A stretch of DNA of 36,449 bases, taken from the NCBI GenBank assembly GCA_900550495.1, contig URSJ01000009.1, positions 1-36,449 on the forward strand. The letters run 5' to 3'. Both the position numbers and the translations under genes were made by a program. Below the pieces are notes generated by a model. It saw nothing but the letters and a program-made list of their open reading frames with translations. It ran no database searches and had not been told where the DNA came from. The DNA is from an uncultured Rickettsiales bacterium (GTDB lineage Bacteria; Pseudomonadota; Alphaproteobacteria; Rs-D84). Positions 24,177 through 30,938 of this stretch are shown piece after piece. The first letter of the stretch is position 1; every line of letters begins with the position of its first letter.

Positions 24177-24985
24177 TGCGAAAATTATTATTTTTTACTT
24201 TACTGGTCTGTTTTGTGTCACCTGTGTGCGCTGGTTCGGACGTGTATTGTATTTCGTCCGCAAAATTGACCGAAATGCGTAACGGTTTGTTACAGCAACC
24301 ACAGAACATGCAACAGGCGTATAATGAACTGTTTGCGATTCTGGTAACAAAAAACGAATCTGGTTCTGTCGATACTGCTGGGTGCGTTACCCAGGCGGAT
24401 TTGGCCCAGATTTGCAAAAACGTGTGGGGCGATAATACAGAGGCGTGTGAAACATTTATATACACGATTATGACAGAACCAAAACAAGAAAACTTTAGCC
24501 CATTGCAGTATTCAAATTTAATATATAAAAACGATTTTTCGGATATTGATCCTGATGCGTTCAGCCAGGCCTTTAACAAAGCGGTTGCGCGTCGTGCAAA
24601 AAAAAATGCCCCCAGTAAACTGCAGGATATGGGGCCAGTGTTTCTGGCGCAAGCCCAGGAAAAGCAACTAAACCCGTTTATTTCTGCGGCCATATCATTG
24701 TATGAATCTGGACGCGGAATGTCATCTTTGGCACGGACAAAAAATAACATTGCGGGCCTGGGCGGCCCTGGGAGATGGATGTCCTTTTCAACTGTGTCGG
24801 ACAGCATCGCCAGCCAGGCACAAACGTTGCGTCGCAAGGTTGAATCTGGCAAAAAAGATTTGAACAATTTGGCTTGTTCTGGCTCTTATTGTGCGACCAA
24901 CACAGGGCCATGGTTTCGTGATGTATCCTCTATAGCCAAAGAATTATACAGATACTACAATGCGATTGTGCAGGGTAAAAAATAA
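24173..24985 (+). CDS. Exported protein with a glucosaminidase-type (lysozyme-like) domain
   Basis: The 270-residue protein has a signal peptide (1-20, ending VCA). The N-terminal half (21-150) has several Cys and no known domain. The C-terminal part fits the glucosaminidase fold of FlgJ/LytG-type peptidoglycan hydrolases: AAISLYESGRGMSSLA with the candidate catalytic E178, then NNIAGLGG, then a W and the SIASQAQTLRR helix. It probably cuts glycan strands locally, as such enzymes do when a trans-envelope structure is built. The first of two adjacent ATGs overlaps the upstream stop by 4 nt. A strong terminator follows. Confidence 0.8.
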   Translation: MMRKLLFFTLLVCFVSPVCAGSDVYCISSAKLTEMRNGLLQQPQNMQQAYNELFAILVTKNESGSVDTAGCVTQADLAQICKNVWGDNTEACETFIYTIMTEPKQENFSPLQYSNLIYKNDFSDIDPDAFSQAFNKAVARRAKKNAPSKLQDMGPVFLAQAQEKQLNPFISAAISLYESGRGMSSLARTKNNIAGLGGPGRWMSFSTVSDSIASQAQTLRRKVESGKKDLNNLACSGSYCATNTGPWFRDVSSIAKELYRYYNAIVQGKK

Positions 24986-25026
24986 TTTGGTATTGTTTGA
25001 ACGCTGCACTATGAAATCCGAATTCT

Positions 25027-25053
25027 AAAAAACGCGCCACTGGCGCGTTTTTT
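25027..25053. terminator. Bidirectional terminator between the genes at 24173 and 25052
   Basis: A 12-bp stem: A run plus ACGCGCC pairs with GGCGCGT plus T run around an ACT loop. It is nearly identical to the leuS/rpiB terminator (13733). Confidence 0.9.
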
Positions 25054-25369
25054 ATCTTAATCCCATTTCACGGCAACATGCTGATGCACCACTGCGCCAA
25101 TCAGCGTATTCTGATGACGGGTTGCGTAAATCACGCCACGGTTGCCATCCGCTACATTTTTTGGTTGTTGCGGTGCCAGTGCATTTTACATAGCGACGCA
25201 GACTGCATGTCTGGTTTGAAATTTGACCTGTGTCTGTTGTGCATTTTACAACGACGTTTTGATTACGCGCATCGTTTTTGCCCAGTTCCTTGGACGATAA
25301 AACCTGGTATGCATTTGCGGTGCAAACCGATGTGCCGATAACGATTGCTGCCAGTAATAATTTTTTCAT
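25052..25369 (-). CDS. Small Cys-containing exported protein
   Basis: The 105-residue product has a clear signal peptide (MKKLLLAAIVIGTSVC..., cleavage after ANA at about 20). The mature part of about 85 residues has six Cys, including an adjacent pair near the C-terminus (SACCREMG), and two Trp-rich stretches (SGWQPWRD, YADWRSG). Family and function are unknown. It has an AGGAG ribosome site 9 nt before the ATG and its own strong promoter, so expression is independent of the operon upstream on the same strand (25516). Confidence 0.8.
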   Translation of the reverse strand: MKKLLLAAIVIGTSVCTANAYQVLSSKELGKNDARNQNVVVKCTTDTGQISNQTCSLRRYVKCTGTATTKKCSGWQPWRDLRNPSSEYADWRSGASACCREMGLR

Positions 25370-25406
25370 ATGTTAGTTCTCCTGCCCCGTGTTACCTTGT
25401 ACAAGT

Positions 25407-25435
25407 ATTATAAGTATTTAAGAACAAAAATACAA
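25407..25435 (-). promoter_or_regulatory. Promoter of the small exported protein gene (25369)
   Basis: On the minus strand TTGTAT (25435-25430), exactly 17 bp, then TATAAT (25412-25407). The start near 25400 gives a ~30-nt leader ending in AGGAG. Confidence 0.68.
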
Positions 25436-25515
25436 TGGGAATTTATTTTCTGTATAGCCATTGTCGACCGACCCAGAGCGCAGACAATCCTTCATCCGCG
25501 TATTGCAATCCACGA

Positions 25516-27243
25516 TTATTCGTCGATATGCGTTGTCCAAGGAATGTCGTTCATTATCAAATAGTAAATTGCGGTATTTTCTGTGCCAGGATTTTGCAGA
25601 ATTGGACGCACAACATAAATATCAACATCGCACGCATAATTATTTTCATCGTCCTGGGTTTCTGATAAATCCTGATAAAACTTTGCAGCCGTATCCATTG
25701 CCTGGAGATATGCGGCATCATCAGCTGCAGCACTGACACTGTCACCTGCCCACATCAGCCACATACCATAGTTTACGACATTTTCTTGGCCTGGAATATC
25801 ATCCGCAGACAGTAATAACAGCGGTGCAAAATCAACATTATTGGTAAATTCACCGGTGCTGATTTCGGTCCAATCATACATGTCGCCCGCGAATTTCAAT
25901 GCGCCGTATAACAGACCGCCAGCGGCCTCCATCTTGGACAACATGCCAAGGTTTCGCATCGTGGAATTAAACAACCAATCACGAATACGACCAGATGTGC
26001 TGCTGCTGCGCGCGATACGCGCCCCGCGTGATAACATTTTGTTGCCGGTGTTTGCTGCACGTAGTGCACGCCCGCCGCGTGCCACAATATTGCCCCGTTG
26101 GGCAGTATGCAGACTGCGCAGTGCGCGGCGATATTTATTGATTTCGGCAAAACTGTTGGTAGCCTGTTTGTATTTTTTTACGTCTTCTTCGGTATGTTCT
26201 ATTTGTCGCATGCTTTGTCCCAGGCGTTGAACCTCGGACGATTTACGTTCATAGGCGGCGATGTCTTTTACGCGATCAATCTTTTTTAATTCTTCGGTGG
26301 CACGAGCATATTGTTGTGACAAGCGAACGTAGTCCCGAACCTTTTCAGATTTTGACAATGTTTTTATTGTGGTCGTTAAATTTTTTAGTGTGCGTGATGC
26401 GCGAACGGCCTTAGTTGCACCCAGTGCCACCGCACCACCACCAGCCGTCACAACGGTAATCGCAACATCGGCTGCGATTTCTAAATATGAAATCCATTGC
26501 AAATTTATATCGCCGGCGACATAGTAATCGTTTGTATCGTCATCGCCCAGCCCGACCGTCCGATGCATGGCCAGATTTATTAAGTCAGTGTCTTTGGCCA
26601 GTGCACTGCGACTGGTACAGCCGCTGTTTTTAGGATACAGGTCGTCAATGTTATCTTTGATATATTGCAATGAAATCGTGTGGTTTTTGCCGGTGGCGGC
26701 AAATGCATCCAAGGCACCATGTTGCACAACCATAATTGCATACCATGCAGGGTCGGTATTAGTCCAAACAGAATTGTCATCAATACGTGGACTGGGGGCC
26801 AGATTGTTGACGCCGCGCTTGCTCGCCAATAACAGGCGTTGCTTTAAAATCTTGGGCTGAGTTTCATAATTTATAACTATTTCGCGTCCGCCGGGGAATG
26901 TGTATTTTATTGGCAAAAAACGTATCGCTTCATTTTCTGGAATTTCTAAAAATTCAGGACATTCTAGAACCGCCGTCAATGTCGAAACCGATGAAAATGT
27001 TGTTTGTATCCATTGTTGAATAACGGTTTCGTGGTCTGTTTCTGACACCGTATTTGCGGTTTGTGCTAGTGCGTTTGCAAATAAGGCTGTTGCACATTTT
27101 GTATCATTAGGTGCGTGGTTTAATATTTCGTCTGCAGGGATAAATCCATCAACATCAATCTGTGCCACAGGAACATCTATCGCTGCCGCATGGGCAGCGG
27201 TCATAAACAATATACCAAAAATTGTATATAAAACTTTAATCAT
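25516..27243 (-). CDS. Exported protein with Gly/Ala-rich and basic helical region, unknown function
   Basis: The 575-residue protein has a signal peptide (about 1-19, ending AHA). Residues 20-240 look globular with a few Cys. A hydrophobic small-residue segment follows (VAITVVTAGGGAVALGA, near 260-280), then a long basic, probably coiled-coil stretch (about 285-400, repeated Lys/Arg/Glu), a second Gly/Arg-rich region (GARIARSS), and an acidic C-terminal part. This plan (hydrophobic Gly/Ala segment plus basic helices) is shared with the upstream protein of the operon, so the two may be distant paralogs or partners. Its ATG overlaps the upstream stop by 8 nt. No enzyme motif is seen. Confidence 0.78.
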   Translation of the reverse strand: MIKVLYTIFGILFMTAAHAAAIDVPVAQIDVDGFIPADEILNHAPNDTKCATALFANALAQTANTVSETDHETVIQQWIQTTFSSVSTLTAVLECPEFLEIPENEAIRFLPIKYTFPGGREIVINYETQPKILKQRLLLASKRGVNNLAPSPRIDDNSVWTNTDPAWYAIMVVQHGALDAFAATGKNHTISLQYIKDNIDDLYPKNSGCTSRSALAKDTDLINLAMHRTVGLGDDDTNDYYVAGDINLQWISYLEIAADVAITVVTAGGGAVALGATKAVRASRTLKNLTTTIKTLSKSEKVRDYVRLSQQYARATEELKKIDRVKDIAAYERKSSEVQRLGQSMRQIEHTEEDVKKYKQATNSFAEINKYRRALRSLHTAQRGNIVARGGRALRAANTGNKMLSRGARIARSSSTSGRIRDWLFNSTMRNLGMLSKMEAAGGLLYGALKFAGDMYDWTEISTGEFTNNVDFAPLLLLSADDIPGQENVVNYGMWLMWAGDSVSAAADDAAYLQAMDTAAKFYQDLSETQDDENNYACDVDIYVVRPILQNPGTENTAIYYLIMNDIPWTTHIDE

Positions 27244-28744
27244 CTAGCCTGATAATATCATCAATTATCAAATTGCTGTCAGATATTTCCAACGTATCCG
27301 GGTCATACATATAGTATCCGACATACATGTCAATATCGTCTTCATTCCAGTCACACTTGCCCTGGTCCTTGACCGAAGAAGAAATGCGTGCCTTTACATC
27401 TTTCCATTGCTGTGTGGTCATCAATAATGGGTTACCGCGTCCACCATTAGATGTGATTTCATACAGTGCATAATCTTTTTCGTTCACACAGTAGGTCTTG
27501 CCTAATACAGGTTTTAACGCCTTGGTATTCAAATCATCTGTGCCAGCACCATCATCACCACAAACGGTGTAACAGCCCTCGTTGTGATCTAAGTCACGAC
27601 AGTTTACGTAATCTTTGGTTAAATCACTTTCGACCAATCCATACAGTGTTGCAGATGTTGAGTTTTGGGCATACGAACCACCTATTTGGTATACTGCGGC
27701 ACCAGCACCAGCAATCAATGTCTTTTTCGTTTTGAGATTTTGGCCGAGTGTCTTGACGTATTTTTTTGTCCCAGATTTTAATACACCTTGACCTTTGTAT
27801 GCTGCGTAACCACGCATATCATTTTTCAGGCCTAATTTTATTGCAGAACGTGCTAGTTTTTTTCCGCCAGCCTTGGATATTGATTTTGCAGCGGCTTTTC
27901 CGCCAACCTTGGCTATGCCTTGGGCGGCAGTCTTTAATCCAACGCCGATTGCAGCACGTCCGGCGGTTACCGCCGCGCCACCCGCCCCACCTGCAAAGAA
28001 CGTGGCAATGGTGGCAGCGATTGTTGCGCCCCACCCGACCACGTCAATGCTGGCCTGCCAAGAACGATTGTTTTCGCACACCAGAGCACCGCGTTTTGCC
28101 ATTGTTGTGTCCAAAACATTGGATATTTCAACTAAAACATCGTCCCATGTAACGTCAATCCCCAGTTGCTCATCTTTATCAGTGCCTGTTAAATCAACTA
28201 ATGCGGCTTTGTATTTGTTGAAATTATCATCTGTGCCCAGGAAATCGATAACAAATGCATCGTCTAGCCGGGCTGTTTGATCAGCCTTGTTAGCCACAAT
28301 ATACTTGGTGGCCAGGTCTGTAAAGAAAGTTTCTTGGGCCCTGGTGTCCGGGCCAAAAACTTCGTTTACGATATACGTTATCAATTCTGTATCGCCAGAT
28401 GCGATATCTGCGTGGTCGCCACCAACCATACGTTTGCGAACCGCAGACCAATCAATGGTTACACGAACCTGGGGATTATCTGATACGATGATATCAATGT
28501 TATGTTTAAACTTGTCAGGATAATTCGCACATTTTGATAAATAACTGGCCGCTCGTGCTGCCGCACCGTTATAGTCGGTGGGCATATTACTTAGTGCTTT
28601 TTCAACTTCTGCATATAATTCACATGCCACTAACGAATCACAATCTGTATATTGTTGACAGTTTGCAGATATTTCGGCACTAGCACCAGAACACAAAAAT
28701 GCAGAAAATACACAGGTTGATAAAAATGCGTTCAGCGGTTTCAT
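27236..28744 (-). CDS. Exported protein with Gly/Ala-zipper and Lys-rich region, unknown function
   Basis: The 502-residue protein has a signal peptide (1-23, ending SGASA). The N-terminal 230 mature residues are acidic and globular. Then comes a small-residue membrane-like segment (ATIAATIATFFAGGAGGAAV, about 270-290), a Lys/Gly/Ala-rich stretch (GKAAAKSISKAGGKK) and a second hydrophobic piece (AGAGAAVYQIGG). The C-terminal domain has several Cys (CRDLDHNEGCYTVCGDDG) and many Asp. The ATG at 28744 overlaps the previous stop by 4 nt; longer upstream reading is rejected because the signal peptide begins here. Family and function are not recognised; the layout recalls pore- or zipper-forming surface proteins, as inference only. 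Confidence 0.78.
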   Translation of the reverse strand: MKPLNAFLSTCVFSAFLCSGASAEISANCQQYTDCDSLVACELYAEVEKALSNMPTDYNGAAARAASYLSKCANYPDKFKHNIDIIVSDNPQVRVTIDWSAVRKRMVGGDHADIASGDTELITYIVNEVFGPDTRAQETFFTDLATKYIVANKADQTARLDDAFVIDFLGTDDNFNKYKAALVDLTGTDKDEQLGIDVTWDDVLVEISNVLDTTMAKRGALVCENNRSWQASIDVVGWGATIAATIATFFAGGAGGAAVTAGRAAIGVGLKTAAQGIAKVGGKAAAKSISKAGGKKLARSAIKLGLKNDMRGYAAYKGQGVLKSGTKKYVKTLGQNLKTKKTLIAGAGAAVYQIGGSYAQNSTSATLYGLVESDLTKDYVNCRDLDHNEGCYTVCGDDGAGTDDLNTKALKPVLGKTYCVNEKDYALYEITSNGGRGNPLLMTTQQWKDVKARISSSVKDQGKCDWNEDDIDMYVGYYMYDPDTLEISDSNLIIDDIIRLDD

Positions 28745-29643
28745 TTTTGAGCATCCTTTAATGCCTGTGCAATTTTTGCAATAATCTGATTTTTTTGTTC
28801 CGATGTAATTTGAGTTTGCGTTTCTGCCGCGGCTTCTTGCCATTGGGTCAATATTTGTTTGCGCCGTGCCATGCGTTGTTGATGTGTTGCTTCGGATTCT
28901 AACTTTAACTGTTGGTATGCTGATTTATCCTTGTATGGTTCATATCCAGCGGCAGCGTTTTTTATGCGTTCCTGGAAGGATATGTCAGCAATTGTATTTG
29001 GAAAATCCATTTTTACCACGTGTTCGTTATGGGCGCCATTTTGTGACTGCAATTGCTTTAACTCTCGGTCGCGCTCCTGCATTTCGGTTGCCCAATCTGG
29101 TGTCTTGAGAGAATAAGGATTTTTAATTTTTGCCCCAGAATCCGTACTTGTTTTTACCGGCTGGGTTACGGTCGGGAATGCAGTAACGCTATTTGCGCGT
29201 GGGGCGGCAATGGCATTGTTATCGCGATATGTTTTGAATTCAGAATCAATAAATCCTGCGCATGGTGTAACATAGTTGTGACCGGAAATGCTGGCCAATT
29301 GCACAATTAATGTCGGTCGTGCGTCGTTCAATCTGGTATCGATACAGTTGTTATTTGTGGCGCAATATGACGCAACCAGGGCAGACACGACGCGCTGACA
29401 ATCGCCAGTATCAACGTCAGTACCTTGGGCGTATACTGGTTGGGGCATGCGCAAATTGTATGGGCTGTTCGGGGACCAAAATGGATTTGATGAATAATTT
29501 TGAACGTTCTGAATCAACCCATAAGATGATACAGGCTTTGGTGCAGAATTCACATGCTGTGTCGCCGCCAATGCCCCACAAGAGAATAAAGAGCAGAGAA
29601 CAGAGAACAGAGAGCAGTGAAAAAATATTTTATTTTTTTGCAT
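28741..29643 (-). CDS. Exported protein of unknown function with heptanucleotide repeats in its signal peptide
   Basis: The 300-residue first gene of a three-gene coupled set. The signal peptide (about 1-26, ending GALA) is encoded partly by imperfect 7-nt repeats (29594-29614 region), giving the tandem LFSVLCSLFS. The mature part has a Pro/Asn/Tyr-rich start, a domain with four Cys (about 80-130), and a Gln/Glu/Lys-rich helical C-terminus (about 180-300). Function unknown. The gene downstream starts in its stop codon (ATGA). An A24 prepilin peptidase lies 97 bp upstream on the same strand. Repeats out of the codon phase could switch the whole set on and off by slippage. Confidence 0.76.
   Translation of the reverse strand: MQKNKIFFHCSLFSVLCSLFSCGALAATQHVNSAPKPVSSYGLIQNVQNYSSNPFWSPNSPYNLRMPQPVYAQGTDVDTGDCQRVVSALVASYCATNNNCIDTRLNDARPTLIVQLASISGHNYVTPCAGFIDSEFKTYRDNNAIAAPRANSVTAFPTVTQPVKTSTDSGAKIKNPYSLKTPDWATEMQERDRELKQLQSQNGAHNEHVVKMDFPNTIADISFQERIKNAAAGYEPYKDKSAYQQLKLESEATHQQRMARRKQILTQWQEAAAETQTQITSEQKNQIIAKIAQALKDAQK
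29586..29620 (-). repeat. Imperfect heptamer repeats within a signal-peptide coding region
   Basis: Read on the coding strand there are five consecutive 7-mers: CTCTCTG, TTCTCTG, TTCTCTG, CTCTTTA, TTCTCTT. The unit is not a multiple of three, so gain or loss of one unit shifts the frame of the gene at 29643. Confidence 0.7.
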
Positions 29644-29739
29644 TTTGTTTTTTCTTTTTTTTGCTATTGATTCCTGTTTGATGTCTTTTCTGTCGCTTTG
29701 GTTGTTGCAGATAGCATACGTATTAATTCTTTGTATGTT

Positions 29740-29768
29740 ATTATATCAAAAAGGCCATTGCTATTAAA
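29740..29768 (-). promoter_or_regulatory. Promoter of the exported-protein operon (28741-25516)
   Basis: On the minus strand TTTAAT (29768-29763), 17-bp spacer, extended -10 TGA-TATAAT (29748-29740). The leader would be about 90 nt, A-rich, with a GATTC (GANTC type) at 29669-29673. The -35 lies within the end of the prepilin peptidase gene. Confidence 0.5.
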
Positions 29769-30214
29769 GACAAAATTGCGCCACCGATAAAGAACGGCGC
29801 GAATGGAATATAGCGTTTGCGCCTTGCAAGTGACCATATTGCACCGCCAATGCATGCTAATACCAGGGCCAGACCCAACCCCTGGGGCCCCATCCATATA
29901 CCACCAGTCGCAATCAATTTGATATCACCCATACCAATTGGTGTGTCTGCATCTGGATTTTTGCGACGACGTACCCAATCAAATACAAAGCCAACAATCG
30001 CGGCCAGTGCATATCCAAATGCCGCGCCAACAGTTGCAGTATATGGACCAATTGGCCAAAAAGGTGACCAGGTTACAATTAATGCGCCAATCAGCAACAG
30101 CGGCCATAAATATGCGTCTGGGATAATGCGACGACGCAGGTCGGCCACAGATATGCGCCATGCACACCATAATGCGAGGGCCAACAATACAATAAAAAAG
30201 ATTTGCCAAAACAT
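29741..30214 (-). CDS. A24-family prepilin peptidase (CpaA/TadV-like, peptidase domain only)
   Basis: The 157-residue polytopic membrane protein carries the two catalytic aspartates of type IV prepilin peptidases: D25 in SVADLRRRIIPD and D97 in the GMGD motif (94-97). The N-terminal methyltransferase domain of PilD is missing, as in CpaA/TadV-type enzymes. It would process leader peptides of type IV or Flp-type pilins (or pseudopilins) at the inner membrane. AAGGGGGAA lies just before the ATG. No pilin or assembly ATPase is in the window; downstream on the same strand is the exported-protein operon, and gcrA is divergent. Confidence 0.92.
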   Translation of the reverse strand: MFWQIFFIVLLALALWCAWRISVADLRRRIIPDAYLWPLLLIGALIVTWSPFWPIGPYTATVGAAFGYALAAIVGFVFDWVRRRKNPDADTPIGMGDIKLIATGGIWMGPQGLGLALVLACIGGAIWSLARRKRYIPFAPFFIGGAILSLIAMAFLI

Positions 30215-30230
30215 ATTTTTCCCCCTTGCC

Positions 30231-30274
30231 TTTCGAATCGGAACTGTGATAGAATTATACCATAAAAGTATAAC
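30231..30274 (+). promoter_or_regulatory. gcrA upstream region with a GANTC site
   Basis: The 75-bp gap between the divergent prepilin peptidase and gcrA genes contains GAATC (30235-30239) and -10-like boxes TTATAC (30255-30260, with TTTCGA 18 bp upstream) and TATAAC (30269-30274). AAGGG at 30275-30279 is the likely ribosome site. GANTC in a gcrA promoter fits CcrM/GcrA circuitry known from Caulobacter; which -10 is used cannot be decided. Confidence 0.4.
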
Positions 30275-30289
30275 AAGGGTTGATATAAA

Positions 30290-30913
30290 ATGAGCAAAGG
30301 TTGGGATAGCGCAACACTAAAAAAATTAAAAGGTTTGATGGGCAAGGGATTGTCCACGTCTGAAATCGGCAAAAAACTGGGTATTAGTAAAAATGCTGTT
30401 GTTGGCAAACTGAACCGGTTGGGCTGGAATGCCAAGGCGGGTGGTGCCGCTGCTGCGTCAACTTCGGTGGTCAAGGTTGCGACAAAGAAGTCGACCTCGG
30501 CGGTCAAAGTGGCGTCTTCGGCAAAAAAAACAGTCACAACTGTAACCAAAAAAACTGCTTCGGCGCCCGCCAAAAAAACACCCCTGACCAAGGCGACGCC
30601 GGCCAAGAAGGTGGCAGCGTCTGCACCAAAGAATGCGGTGGGGCAAAAAAAATGGCCTGTTGCAACGCCGGCCACGCCTAAAACGACAAAATCAACCAAG
30701 ACCAGCAGCAGTAAAACACTGGCTATGCACCAGCGTATAATTCAGCATTCATTGGAAATGGCAAACCTGAAGCCTAATCAATGCCGTTGGCCGATTGGTG
30801 ATCCGGATTCTGAAAATTTTCACTTCTGTGGCGAAACAGTATTTGTCGGTAAACCATATTGCTATGAACATTGTAAGCAGGCATATCAATTTACGCCACC
30901 AAAGAAAAAATAA
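30290..30913 (+). CDS. gcrA: GcrA-family cell cycle regulator
   Basis: GcrA is an alphaproteobacterial transcription factor that binds sigma-70 RNA polymerase and acts at promoters with CcrM-methylated GANTC sites. The 207-residue protein has the N-terminal HTH (1-46: GWDSATLKKLKGL, STSEIGKKLG, KNAVVGKLNRLGW) and the conserved C-terminal module (165-200: CRWPIGDPDSENFHFCG, then PYC and H), with Cys/His spaced as in the family. The central 100 residues are an unusually long Ala/Lys/Thr/Ser linker resembling histone-H1 tails, likely unstructured. The HTH requires the start at 30290. A large membrane protein gene follows after 25 bp. Confidence 0.92.
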   Translation: MSKGWDSATLKKLKGLMGKGLSTSEIGKKLGISKNAVVGKLNRLGWNAKAGGAAAASTSVVKVATKKSTSAVKVASSAKKTVTTVTKKTASAPAKKTPLTKATPAKKVAASAPKNAVGQKKWPVATPATPKTTKSTKTSSSKTLAMHQRIIQHSLEMANLKPNQCRWPIGDPDSENFHFCGETVFVGKPYCYEHCKQAYQFTPPKKK

Positions 30914-30938
30914 TTTCTAATAGTGGGGAAAAGTCTAA

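Noticed and set aside
25370..25515. Overlapping plus-strand frames near 25370-25736
   Set aside because: They run antisense to a promoter and to the well-supported minus-strand gene at 25516.
30281..30289. TGATATAAA directly before the gcrA ATG as a promoter
   Set aside because: Transcription would start inside the HTH coding region, which the protein needs from residue 5 on.
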